Assembly (NCBI GenBank): GCA_010093685.1
Contig: MU006236.1
Location: 649,068-713,067 of the forward strand
Length of the DNA stretch: 64,000 nt
Direction: 5' to 3'
DNA from: Ophiobolus disseminans
Taxonomy: Eukaryota; Ascomycota; Dothideomycetes; Pleosporales; Phaeosphaeriaceae
Shown here: piece by piece, positions 21,803-33,267 of the stretch
Layout: each line of letters opens with the position of its first letter
Position numbering within the stretch: the stretch's first letter is position 1
Translations under genes and position numbers: made by a program
The notes under the pieces: model-generated
The model's input: the letters and a program-made list of their open reading frames with translations, nothing else
The model's database searches: none
Told to the model about the DNA's origin: nothing

Positions 21803-24477
21803 ATGACGCCACCAAAGACCTCGGTGGTCGCTAAATACAAGTGAACATCTGAGGACGAGCAAGCACGCGTGCTTGCAGAACATACAATCGAGGAAAGAGC
21901 GGCGCTCTACGAGGTCGCCATGAAAGTCCGAAGGGCAGGCAGGCACAAGGATCTCGAGCAATTGGCTTCGAGATTAGGACAATCAGAGACGCATCTCCAG
22001 AGAGCTCGGGTACTTGCGCTTAAGTAAGATGAGCAGGTGCAGTATATGTTTCAAGCAGAGACGGGGGTCCACCGTGACATGGAAGAGATCGCGAGCCAAA
22101 TACCCCCTGAGGACATTATATCGGTCCAAAGCTGTCGCAAGCCAGCACAGGAGTATTCAAGAATAATCTTCAAACTTTGGAAGGCTATCAACACAATACT
22201 TACCTTCCATGAAGCCCGCATACGCAAGCATTGGCTAAAGAAGTCGAAAGCTCAGAAGCAGAACCTTTTGCTCAAGGCCTGGCCAAATATGAGCAGTCGA
22301 TATCGACCAGACATCGAACGCCGCCTGAGTGGCCGAGACGCGAACTTGACCATTGCGGAAGCCCAGGAGGAGGAGTATCCAGAATTCAAATGGCCTTACA
22401 TTAACCTCGAAGACCTCCTCCGCCCCAAAGCATTGCTTATCTTTGTAAATTCGCGAGGACACCACCATCCCGATGAATTCGCGTACTCCGACCTGGAGCT
22501 TGCGCCGATTTTCAAATTGAGGAAAGAATTCCTGGCTAACCGACAAGAAAACGTCACCATGGCTTTTATCGGCCGACGATCTCCTGAGACATATGGTGAA
22601 GTCATGGAATGGAATATGCATCAGCTGTTACCGAGCAGATTCAGACCGAACTATCAGTACCTATCGATCATGGTATCCAGATCCTGGAGATCCAGGAAGG
22701 TATATGGGCCTTTCTGGGTCGGTGTGTAGGCTTGATACTGGATGAGAGTGGTTGCTCTTTTGATCTACGAGTGCGACTAGAGCTGCCGCTTCTTACCACA
22801 GACGAAAGCAATATCACATCTCCTGATGTTGTTGCGAGAGATGCTCCATATCGGCTACCCTCCATACTAGATTTGTCTAGACTTCAAGCCCATGCGAGCG
22901 CACAAAAGAGCCAGGCTGTCGATCACGTCATGGCGCTTCGAGAAGACCCAGGTCATTTTGCAGAGGTGACTGAGTGTTACCGAGCTCACTGGTCAGAACT
23001 TCTGCTCGATGCACAGGGCAGGCCACATCCCCACGCGAAAGACTATCCAGTCTACAACAAGGCGCAGAGACAGATGACTCAGGATGCGCATTGTTTGGTG
23101 TTCCTCTGGCATGAGATCCACGCGCGGATCATGAAATTACGGCAAATATCGTCTCAGTATGCTCAGCAGATCACTGTGGGCAATGACCTCCAATCTAGTT
23201 ACCTAGACGCCATGGCTGAGACCCGCTCCTTCTTGGAGCAGGCAAGCCTGGATCTCATCAGCATTGTCAAGACCGAGTTTCTTCCTTACCCACCTCTACG
23301 AGGTTATCATCACCGCGCAAATCCTAATGATACCAACCTGCACGTGTTCCACATCGAGCAACTACCGGGCATCGACGTCGATAACAAAATATTGATCCAT
23401 GTCCTCGGTCTCATTCATGTCTTGTCGGATAACGGCTGGAGAGATTTGTTAAGTCTACACGTCATCCTAGATGAATTTGAAAGACTCATGCAAGACGAGC
23501 CACGAGCGAAAGCACTCATTACACCTCATATTGCAACCACTCTCTCCCAACTCTCAATTATATCGGAGTGTCTTCAGCAGCTACATCGATACCAACCATT
23601 GGCATCCAAGGTTGAGAGCATAATGCAACAGCGTAAGTTCCAATATATGGCACAGTATGACCACCTGTTCCGAAAATGGGGTCAGATAAACAAAGTAACC
23701 AGCTGGTTCAATAGTCGACCCCTGTTCAGAGTCGGCAATTCCAAGTATGGCAGGTTCTACTATCCGGCCGAGGAGCGTCGTACTCGCGAAACAACCACTG
23801 CTATGATCTCCGCAGAGGCTGCGCTAGATACGTTCTGGAAGACAGCTGAAATTCATTGGACTCGCCACACCGGGACGACGCCAATGGCGCTCATCAGCCA
23901 CATTGTCGGCGAGCGTGGTGTGCAGAGAACAGTTCCCTGGAGTGAGCCTGCGAATAACTCCTCATCTGCTCTTGTCCAGTATCGGCCGTTACTGGATTTG
24001 ACTCCATTTTCGGGGCATTTGCACGACGCCAGCAAGCAGATCACCAGTAACTTTAGCAAGCTTGCCGTTGCTGTCAAGAACAAGGAAAAAACACGTCAAA
24101 TCCCTACTGGTGAGGTCGAGGTCGCGATTGACCCAAACGTCGCTCAGGCTGTCGATCCAGTCGAATCCACCATCGCCGTCGACAAACGTGCTCTGAGGAT
24201 ATTCAGCATCTTATTTCACTCGCGAGAGTCACCTAACTAGCCTGGAGAAATCGTCTGGCCCGACTTTCTCCATGCCATGGTCAAGGCTGGATTTGGTGCG
24301 GAGAAGCTGCAAAGATCCGCCTGGCACTTCGCCCCGAAGGACCTGGACATTGAGCGCTCCATTCAGTTCCATGAACCTCATCCGGGTAACAAGCTTCCCT
24401 TCACGTGGGCTAGGCGTTACGGTCGCAGACTCAATCAAGCCTTTGGCTGGAGCCGTGAGAGCTTTGAGCTCGCCTAG
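21803..24477 (+). pseudogene. Fungal 'ipa'-like large protein, copy 1, broken; HicA-like C-terminus
   Basis: Starts at ATG 21803 and reads about 890 codons with four breaks: TGA at 21842, TAA at 22025, a frame change near 22605-22614 where TGGAA is present twice in tandem, and TAG at 24238. Landmarks shared with copies 2 and 3, in order, are a HEARIRKHWLKKSKAQK helix, INLEDLLRPKALLIFVNSRG, GIQILEIQEGIWAFLGRCVG, a central helical region, then FLHAMVKAGFGAEKLQRSAW, SIQFHEPHPGNKLPF and ARRYGRRLNQAFGW. The coding text between breaks is well kept, so decay is recent or modest. The architecture matches large fungal proteins annotated as 'ipa protein', as far as I recall; their function is not known. 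The C-terminal block resembles HicA/YcfA-type domains (see findings). Confidence 0.7.
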
Positions 24478-25259
24478 ATTTCCTGGTGCTGTCTGGAGCT
24501 GTGAGGATAGTCAGCACTGACTAGCCTGCATACACTTTTGGAGGAGGTTGATGCAAAATTCCTGGCGTATGCGTTCACCTCTTTGCGTGCTTGGAGTCTC
24601 GAAGTGGTTGGTCCAGGCAAATCGTCGCTCCCATATGTCGCGTAACGTTTCCTGGAACACACGCGTCGTGATTCAGGCCTGTCTATCACGTTCACACGCG
24701 TCGAGGACGTCTTCCACAGCCACAAACTTTGGACACTCCCGACGCACATAGATACTAGGTCAAGAGGCAATTTTCTCTCATCAAACTTTCACTTCTTCAC
24801 ATGCCGTGCTCGCCCGCCATGTCTCCTCATATACGTGTCCTATTTATGTCTCGCCTCATATTCCCATATCACCAACGAACCTCATGGACATGCTCAACAT
24901 CCTTGTCATGACTTCACAATTTTCTACCTTCTTTTCTCTTGTCGCACGTGGTTAGCTCTATAGGCGCAAGCTCAATCTTCCGAGCACTGCTTGCTTGTTG
25001 CATTGCGTGATGGTTTGTGAGTTTGCTCAACCCTTGAAGTGACATCGAGCGTTCACGTGCACTCCTTGAGCAAGCATCTCCACTCGGCGCGAGGCCACGT
25101 GGTACCCTCTGTGGTCCTTTAAGGAGAACCTAAGTCGATATTGCTCCCCTATCGCGGGATGCTGTTCAAACCCAATACTTTACCGCTGACACTAAGTATA
25201 TCATGTCTCCTCATGTCGGCCTCCTGGATACTCTACTATATTCATTTTATGAACGTATA
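24478..25259. other. Spacer between family copy 1 and the MITE, no gene seen
   Basis: About 780 bases. Short open frames only; no remnant of the family C-terminus or of a transposase was recognised. Confidence 0.4.
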
Positions 25260-25665
25260 ACGTATTCCACCACCGAGCCGGCCAACCCACCGAGCCGGCC
25301 ACTTTTTTTTGCACCGAAAAAGGCTCTTTCTTGGCACTACTATCTCAACAACCACTTAATAGAATTCTCTAAAAACTTAATATGTTGATTCTATATATAC
25401 AAGCTTTTATTTTCTAGAATCTTAGCGTCTTAGCGTCAATAGTTCTTAAGATAGTAGTTGTAAACCCCTGTAATTTTGTATTTCTTTAATAACTCTTTAC
25501 TTACATAAGTTAGAACTTAGTAATTCTAGAATAATAGTCCTAATATAGATGCAGCTTTATAGTTAAGTTTTTAGAGAATTCTATTAAGTGGTTGTTAAGA
25601 TAGTAGTGCTAAGAAAGGGCCTGTTTTGGTGTAAAAAAAGTGGCCGGCTCGGTGGTGGAATACGT
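25260..25665. mobile_element. MITE with long terminal inverted repeats and TA target duplication
   Basis: A 406-base nonautonomous element. The left arm 25260-25380 and right arm 25563-25665 are inverted copies beginning ACGTATTCCACCACCGAGCC and ending in a shared AGAATTCTCTAAAAACTTAA. They differ by a few, mostly transition, substitutions, one T, and an extra 17 bases in the left arm, where CACCGAGCCGGCC occurs twice. The element is flanked by TA at 25258-25259 and 25666-25667, the Tc1/mariner target-site signature. The interior is AT-rich with no open frame, so it would need a transposase in trans. It sits 330 bases upstream of the start of family copy 2. Confidence 0.88.
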
Positions 25666-25994
25666 TACTTATTCTCACTTATCCACAAACTATACTCGTA
25701 CCCTGTTGGGTGCGCTGTCCTAGCCATTGTCGGTGGTTTTCCACACTCTGGGTAGTGAGAAAGGAGTATAGAATGACGTATGAAAACTGTTAGAGCGCAC
25801 ACACAGCACCCTTTCCAGGTACAAATTTTGGTCTCCTGGTTTATTTACTCCTTTCTTACTCCTCGCCCACTGATTTCAACCTCGAGATAAGGCTCTGGCT
25901 TGACGACCAGCCTCACGTCTTCGGTTCCCTTGATCGACTACAAGACTTGCCCCCCGGTGTAGCCCTAGTCGCCCTCTCAGGTACCTCCACCGAA
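25666..25994. promoter_or_regulatory. Upstream region of family copy 2
   Basis: 329 bases between the MITE and the first ATG of copy 2. No coding sequence; this is where that gene's promoter lay. Confidence 0.35.
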
Positions 25995-28426
25995 ATGGAC
26001 GAACCAACCCCGACTATGGACATCAAGGCCATCTTTCGTGACCTCCGAAACCCGCAATCTAGAGCGTCACACCCGACTGAAGCGATCAAAAGCCATGGGC
26101 AGAAGCTTGCGCGAGATGTTCACACCAAGTACAAGCAGTTTCGCTGCATGGTGTTACCCATTGGAGCGAGCTTTCCACTATATGGCGGGAACTGACATTT
26201 GAGGAGCGTGAAAATATACTCACCAAGGCCTGGCCAGGAAATCCCCTATTGCATCGCCCAGAAGCCTTTGGAGACACCGCCAAGCCGCTCGAGAAACTCC
26301 TTCGCAAGCTACCACTCAATTGTTTCATGCTGCCTTTCTTGAATGTCGACGACCTGGCACGAGATGAGATGACCTTACTCATGCTCCTCGACACCCGCAG
26401 CCGTCACCCACCCCATACGTTCGCTAGGACTGAACTCATATTTTCTCCTCTTGGTGCAGTCGATCAGGGCAAGTCGCGCGCGTCTTTGCTCAAGATGCAG
26501 CTGGATGACCCTAACAACTACGGAACTATAATCGGTTTTACTTCCGAAGACGACGCGATCAATTTCGAGTGCAAGGGAAAGGGTCTCACCCCTGTTGCAG
26601 GCCTACAAGTACTCTACATGCAGGATAAATTACTCGGCTTCTTGTTTGGTGTTATCAGGCTGATACTTCCTGACAATCTCCAAGGTGCCGACGCAGATCT
26701 TGACCCTCCTGAGCCGGTGTTTTCCAGCGATCTTTACGACGAAAGCTCGTTGGCAATGTTCGACGTAGCAGTCAAGGAACCTTACCGCTCTCGGCAAGGA
26801 CTGCAGCTCCATCGACTCGAGCAGTTGGTATCTGCTGAGGCTCAAGATCGCGTCTGGGACGTCCGCGAGGATCCAAGGTTCTGGGAAGCCTTATACAACA
26901 CTACGCTCGACCACGATAAGGCGCAGATTCTTGACGTAAAGGGCCGTACTGATCGTATCATCGGCACTCCCGAGTTCACGTCTTTGGTGCTTCAAGATGC
27001 GGTCGCACGGTCACATTATATGCTAGTATTGTGGGATCAGCTTCATACGCTACTGAAGAGGATAAAGGCACTCTTCGAAGCCAATCCGCAGGGAATCATT
27101 GTCAATACCTTGAAGCCAACTGACCTGGTCGAAGCAATTTAGTGCTTGCATCTTCTGCTCGAAAAGATCCGCGGTATGGTTTTCCAGGAGGTGGAATGGT
27201 TTGCGGCAAGCCCTGAGCTCCGTTCTCAATATATGCGCATGTCCTTCTCGTCGGTCATGAAGAGTGAAGGCCATGGAAAAGATCCAGTCAAAAAGGTTCT
27301 CTGCTTGTTACTCACGCAGATTTGCGGTGGCAGCTTGGAAGAGTTGAGACCCACCCATACGTTTGACGACACACGACTCTACCTAGAAATGCTGGAAACA
27401 TTCTTACGACAACCCAAGATGTTCAAAGCGAGAAGGTAGGCGAGAAATTACATCTCTAGCCCTGTCAACGAGGCCATCACAAAACTTTGGGTTTTGACCG
27501 AAGTCCAACACCAGTTCGCTGCACAACCTTAGCATCTGAAGGTGTGCCAAGTCTACTTCAACCCTCAGGACGCCAAAAAGCTACTCGAACGGGTTTCCGA
27601 CCCAACTGCCGCCTGGGACAAGATCTTTCAGCAAGCAGCTGCCACTGGATTTATCACATCGCTCGACCTCAGCAAGCCCGGTACCCAGTTCTTCTACAAC
27701 GTCAAGGCCAAGAAAAGCAGAAAGAGGACGGTGGACATGTTGTGCAAGGTGGAGGCGAATCTAGATCGTTTCTGGAATCATGTCGACTCCAACCTCAATG
27801 CTTTTGTTGATAATTACCAGCAAGGTGTTCTTCAACGTCTGCTTGACGAGGGTGGAGACATGCACCGGACCATCCCTTGGAGCGAGCGAGATCACACCAG
27901 GGACGAAAAGCAAGTGCCTTTCAAAGAGGCCTTCGACTTCAAGTATCAGCCGCTTTCAACTACCTTCCACGACAATTCTAAGGAGATCACGGGTAGTTTC
28001 GACAGATCTTCCATCGTGGAAAAGGGAAAGGAGAAGACACGAGGCACCGACGCCACCGAAGAGCAAGCCGAACCTGCTCGCGAGCCGTCACCCGAGTCAC
28101 CCCTTGAATTCGCTGTCGACAAGCATTCGTTCGAAGCTTTCCGCGCGCTCTTCCACATGCCAGGAAAAGAACAAGCCGCTTCCATCCGCTGGAACGATGT
28201 TGTGAGCGCGCTCACGAGCATAGGGTTCTCCGCTCAGCACCTGCACGGTTCGCAGTGGCAGTTCAATCCTGCTGCTGCTCCGGTTGCCGAGTTGAACTTG
28301 AGACGCGGCATTGGCTTCCATGCACCGCACCCTGCAGATGAGGTTCCGCTGGACCTTGCGAGGAGACATGGCCGTAGGCTTAGTCGAGCATATGGATGGG
28401 AAGGTAGTATGTTCAAGGGGATTTAA
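25995..28426 (+). pseudogene. Fungal 'ipa'-like large protein, copy 2, broken; HicA-like C-terminus
   Basis: Starts at ATG 25995 (MDEPTPTMDIKAIFRDL). A frame change falls near 26125-26145: family sequence leaves the first frame after KLARDVHTKYKQF and resumes in another with AVSLHGVTHW, matching 17 residues of copies 1 and 3 in spacing. From there one frame runs to the end, interrupted by three TAG codons at 27140, 27437 and 27531. Conserved blocks are NVDDLARDEMTLLMLLDTRS, GLQVLYMQDKLLGFLFGVI, LDRFWNHVDSN, MHRTIPWSE, FDFKYQPLSTTFHDNSKEIT and the C-terminal SIGFSAQHLHGSQWQFNP, GFHAPHP and ARRHGRRLSRAYGW. All three nonsense codons are TAG, compatible with CAG-to-TAG changes. Without the lesions the product would be about 810 residues. 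Function unknown. Confidence 0.7.
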
Positions 28427-29145
28427 GCAGGAGGTGTAAGAGGAAATCAATTTATTGGGTGGAGTGTTCGGGTTTTTGGCTTTGTTTAAGAAGACGCTCA
28501 TTTGGTGATGCCGGATGATATAGTAGAAAATGACGAAGCGAGACCGGGTTATACTTGAGTACTATCGTCTATTTGGGCCTGTTGGTCTTTTGTAACGACT
28601 TGGATATCGTGCGCGTACTTGACAGCCTATTTAACCCATTGATTCATTGGGGCGCTTTCGGTGTCTTTCGAATGTTTATCACGGACACTTATTTGCAAAT
28701 GTAGCGAATGACTCTATGCTGTCACAATAGCCCCATTACATTTGCATACACAATGTTAGAGTTGATCTCAAGATCGATGCAGTATTTATTCTTTTCACTC
28801 GCTTCTCTGCGCTTTTCGGGTGTGCACAGCCATCAATTTCGTGAGTTCACCTAATTTCACAATGCTTTGTAGAGGGATTTAATTGGGAGAAGCGTCATCA
28901 TAGACCGATCTCACTGGGGTTATTGACGAAAACGAGTAAAGAAAGCTTGCGGCGCGTAACCTGCACCCGCTCCTTTCGCTGTTTCACCATTGACTAAACC
29001 CAGACCATCTCCCCTCTCCCCAAATACTTCTCCTTCTCGTCGCGCGGGGAACTTGGATCGACTCATCACTACCTACCTTAACCTTCGCCCGCCTCCAGCC
29101 AGCGAACCTTTTAACCTTCCTTCCAAGATCATAGTACTTTACGTT
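28427..29145. other. Spacer between family copies 2 and 3
   Basis: About 700 bases, AT-rich in its first half. An open frame runs into copy 3 from 28990 but has no ATG before 29146. No other gene was seen. Confidence 0.4.
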
Positions 29146-31587
29146 ATGTCAGAAATCGATACATTCGATCTCGAAACCCTAGGAATTGGTGAGGAGACTA
29201 ACCCAATGACGTTGCAAGAGCTACCACTTGTGGCTTCCTCCGAAGGCCGAGGTATTATAGCGAAATGGACATTTCTCAACGCCATACTTTTGCAACACGA
29301 GGCGACCATCCACAGCCGATGGAAGAAGAAATCTCCAGCCAAGAGACTCAAAATGCTTCGCGCCATTGAGCCGGATATTCCAATGATGCACCGAACAGAC
29401 ATGCTGCCGCTAGGGTGAAAATGCACTCCTGGTCGTTATCCAAGCCCCGAAGACTCCGAAGTTTATTTACATGCAGAGATGCTCCCATTTATAAATGCTG
29501 AAGATTTGGCCGACTCGAAATCTTTGCTCATTTTTCTCAACGCAAGAGGGCGCTATCACCCCACAACGTTTGCGCCAGCAGAGCTCGAGTTCTCCCATGC
29601 TACAGACATCTCAACGTCTCTAGACAAGGTGCATGGCAAGGCTTTGTTGTATCTGGTTGAGAACTCCAAGGATGAACATCGAAAGGAAGATATCGGATAT
29701 GGAAGTGTTGTGGAGTTTCCATCTAGGTCACTGGTTCAAAACGTTGAATCGAGTGGCAAGGCGTGTCGCCCTGGCAAAGGTCTGGAGATACTCGCACGCC
29801 AATACCTTATATTGGACTTCCTTGTCGGATGTTGTGAGTTCATCGTGCACGAGATTCCCGAAAATGCCTTGCTGGGCAGCATCTATCCAATCCTACCCGA
29901 GCCTCCAAATTTGCTGGACCAAGAAGACAAGTACAGCGGCTTCGCCGACGCAGCTAGGTTGTCTCCATATCGCCCCAGAATCCAGCCAGACTTCGGTCGT
30001 CTTCGACATCTCATCTCCACGGTTTTCGAGACCGCCAAAGACCACGCATGGACATTATGGGAAGACCTTGCGTATTTCGCAGACTGTTTACAAGCCCTCA
30101 TGAACCATCGCCACGAGAATATACTCAACGAGAAAGGTCAGACTCATCCTTCGTTTGGCTCACGCAGACTCCTTGCTTCCAGCCTGGGCAAAATTGTAAA
30201 GAGCGCGTGCATGGGCCTCGTAGTGTGGGAGAACCTTCTTCAGAGAATGACTACCCTCGAGAACATCGCAAACAGTCTACCCGAATTAGAGTCTCATACA
30301 ACGCTACTCGAAGCATACAAGACATCGGTGGAGTCGGTGTACTTCCACCTGCGCTGCGAAAGAGACAACATGGCATTGACGTTGGGAGTAATGCTAACAG
30401 GTAGCCGGCAGCTACGTCATCTACTGTAGGTAGTTAAGCGAGTCACAATCCTCGGAAGCAGCCGATTCGACATCGTACCGGTAGAAGGAGATGACTAGCA
30501 CGTTCGAACACTGCTGCTGCTTCTGTGCAAGACTTTTAGGCAAAACAAGGAGAACAGTACCCTCCACAGTTTACTGGACTTCCTCGAGTCGCAGCGTCAG
30601 AAAGACAACATATACAGACAGAAAACTTCGCCCCTGGTCGAGAGCTATTTGACAACATTCTCCATTTGCGTCGAATGCATTCATCAACTGCGGATTTGAG
30701 CTTGCCATGCCAGTCTTGGTTCTAGTTTCGAGTGGCTTGATCACCACACCATACGATATGAGCGGGGGCCAGGGAACTCCCTGGAGAAATACTACAAATG
30801 GGTTGGTAAAACGCCAATCGACTTCTCTACTGTCGTTGCACCGAATCTTGGAGATCCAAAAGACGGCAAACACAACTACCCCGATGAGGATGCGCATTCG
30901 AAGTCAGTTGTAGATGCTAGATGTAGCGCTGAGCGCAACCTGGATCGGTTTTGAAAGCATGTTGACAACGCTTTTCGAAAGCAAACAGGATGTGCACAGC
31001 ACGATACCGTACGGCGCATCATGGATGAAGGTGGCCCGATGCAACGAACTGCTCCATGGCGCGATGCATCTCAGCCTAAACCGCTATCTCCGAATGCAGA
31101 GTACGTGTATCATCCGCTGTCCGAGGTCTTCCACGATCCTTCGAAAGCGGTAACGGGCAATTTTGACCGTCTATCTCTTACCAACAAAGTCAAGGAGAAG
31201 ACGCGTGGAAATGCTTCGCATATAAGTACGCCGACTACCGCACAATCTCTGGGGAAGAGCCGTCGGGTGGATAAAACGCTCTACCATGTCGACAAAGACT
31301 CTCTCGCAGTCTTCAGGTTACTCTTCTACGTGCCCAATGATGGAGAGCTCCCACGCAATTTGCAGTGGGCCGAAGTGGTAGGCGCACTTACTAAACTGGG
31401 CTTTTCGGCTGAGAAACTACATGGCTCAGCATGGCAGTTCGCGCCCACGAAGCTTAAACTGAGCCGTGGTATTCAGTTCCACGAGCCGCATCCTGGTGGA
31501 GAAGTGCCGCTTTGGCTCGCTCGTCGGCACGGTCGACGTCTGACTCGCGCGTATGGTTGGGATGGGTCGATGTTCAGGCGGAAGTAG
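29146..31587 (+). pseudogene. Fungal 'ipa'-like large protein, copy 3, broken by nonsense codons only
   Basis: From ATG 29146 (MSEIDTFDLETLG) a single frame of 814 codons runs to 31587 and contains five internal stops: TGA 29416, TAG 30427, TAG 30496, TGA 30697 and TGA 30952. No frameshift is needed, as family landmarks lie in this one frame throughout: QHEATIHSRWKKKSPAKR, INAEDLADSKSLLIFLNARG, MDEGGPMQRTAPW, HPLSEVFHDPSKAVTGNFD, then LGFSAEKLHGSAWQFAP, GIQFHEPHPGGEVPL and ARRHGRRLTRAYGWDGSMF. The TGA at 30952 replaces the Trp that copy 2 keeps in LDRFWNHVD. All five stops can arise by single C/G-to-T/A transitions. The last 14 bases overlap the end of the convergent gene at 31574. Confidence 0.72.
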
Positions 31588-32466
31588 GGAAGTACAGTGT
31601 TGGGACCATTGGCAATACGGCACCCACCGCACATATCGTTACATACTGAAGCAATTCTGACAGGCCTTGATGTTCAGAGCTCTCGATCATTTTGCGATAC
31701 ATTGATAGTAGCTGCCCTGTTGTACCTATAGGGTCACATGTTTCGTCGTTGTTATCATAACTTCGTAAAATGTAAAAGGTGGTCCATCCGTTTTCGTCTC
31801 GCTGTGTCGTTCTTGGCATATACTGTCCCATGCCACATAACTCATCGTGAGGGTTTCCTTCTGTCATCACTCCCTCTTTCCATGTGCCCGATACCTTGAA
31901 AGACTTCTCCTCGGGGTCCCATCGGATGTTGACGGTCTTGCCGCTGAATTCAAGCCAACCATAGCGTACGCTGGCCTGTGGCGAACCCACTTTGTCATCG
32001 AAGTCACTGGCTGACATCTTGAATGCCTTCTTGTCGTGAGAAGCGGGGAGTCCAAGCATGGGTTTGAATATGCGCTCATCTGTGACCTGGCCGTCGTACA
32101 CGAAATGTGACTTGCCCAGCTTGCAGGAGGGAGTCCACTGGCAGAGATCAATACGCAATTCCAATTTGAGCGATGGGTTCGATGTACCTTCATCTGCTTT
32201 TCGATGCCTTTACTGAGCACGTTCCTGGCCTTGATAGACTTCTCTACCAGCTCAGTGGTTGACATTGACTTCGGCTTTGGAACGGCGCTGAGAGCCGATG
32301 TAAGCTGCTCCTGTAGACGGATCGAGTGAAGCACAAGTTCTTGTTTCGACATGTCATTGAGTTGATCCTCGGTCAGAGCAGGCGTAGATGACGATGAGAG
32401 GCTGGAACGCGCTCGCTTTGTGGGGACCTCCGTGTTGTCGAGCGACTTGCGCTTTGCGTTGACCAT
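31574..32466 (-). CDS. Conserved-looking hypothetical protein with N-terminal coiled coil
   Basis: Two exons, 32188-32466 and 31574-32137, with a 50-base GT-AG intron in phase 0, give 280 residues. The start is MVNAKRKSLDNTEVPTKRAR, a Lys/Arg-rich segment that could be a nuclear localisation signal. A Ser-rich linker and a helical LTEDQLNDMSKQELVLHSI segment follow (about 30-60, possible SAP-like or coiled-coil helix). A compact beta-rich domain after the intron contains VRYGWLEFSGKTVNIRWDP and FYILRSYDNNDE. The last 20 residues are hydrophobic (YVTICAVGAVLPMVPTLYF), either a tail anchor or readthrough of the true end, because they converge with copy 3 and overlap it by 14 bases. The family was not recognised. 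Nuclear location is an inference from the basic N-terminus only. Confidence 0.65.
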
Positions 32467-33267
32467 AGTGAATCTGGTTTCGTGAGGGATGGTTGTGCGG
32501 TAGGAAAGACAGAAGCTCTGATGGTTGTTGAGAAGGCGATGGTGGTAGAAGGAAAGTACGGGCCCCCAGTGCACAGGTAAACGCGTAATCACATGACGTG
32601 CTAAGCCTCATGCAAGTTGCATTGCACAGTCTGGGCAGCAACGACTATCCTTCTTTCATGAACACTTTCTTCTCTTGCAGTTCCAGTGAACTAAATGATA
32701 AACCACCAAGCAGGCCCTGTAAGCTCTGTTTTCGTTATCCTGCCACTTCTTTCCTGCTTCATTCAAGATCCTGAGCAGTTCTCACTGCGTTGTGACATGA
32801 TCATGCTACTCAGTAAAAGCACCAACTCTGCAAACGCTGCCGGTGTGGGAGGATGGTGACGACCTAGTCGAGGCATGCAGATTCGATCCAAGTGTCCGTG
32901 GAAGATGTGATATCTCATCCCGAAGGTGTTGCAAATGTGTCAATGTTGTCTGGGTTTCCCTCATGATCGTGTCTGCCAAATCTCAGCTTAAAAAACAGCT
33001 CTCAATACACACTTGCAAACTCTACCATTCCTTCATCCACTGTGTACCTAGGTATTTGGAACCATGATGCATCGGAGTCTCTCCGCGCGACCCTGCATAT
33101 GATCATCCTGTGACGCAATACATCAACACCACCTGTCGGAAGCGCAAAGACAGCACGACGTCAACCGGAAGCGGGGCTGGGATGTAAACTATGTAGCCGA
33201 TGAATGCGAACGTAACTCCTTATCTTAAGATTTTTGTTCCATCACATTTGAAATTGCAGTCAAGGTG
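32467..33267. promoter_or_regulatory. Divergent upstream region, hypothetical protein / epoxide hydrolase
   Basis: 801 bases between two divergent starts. No coding sequence was recognised. It contains both promoters. Confidence 0.4.

Noticed and set aside
26125..26145. Splice solution for the frame change in family copy 2
   Set aside because: The only GT...AG pair here spans about 10 bases; a frameshift is the better reading.
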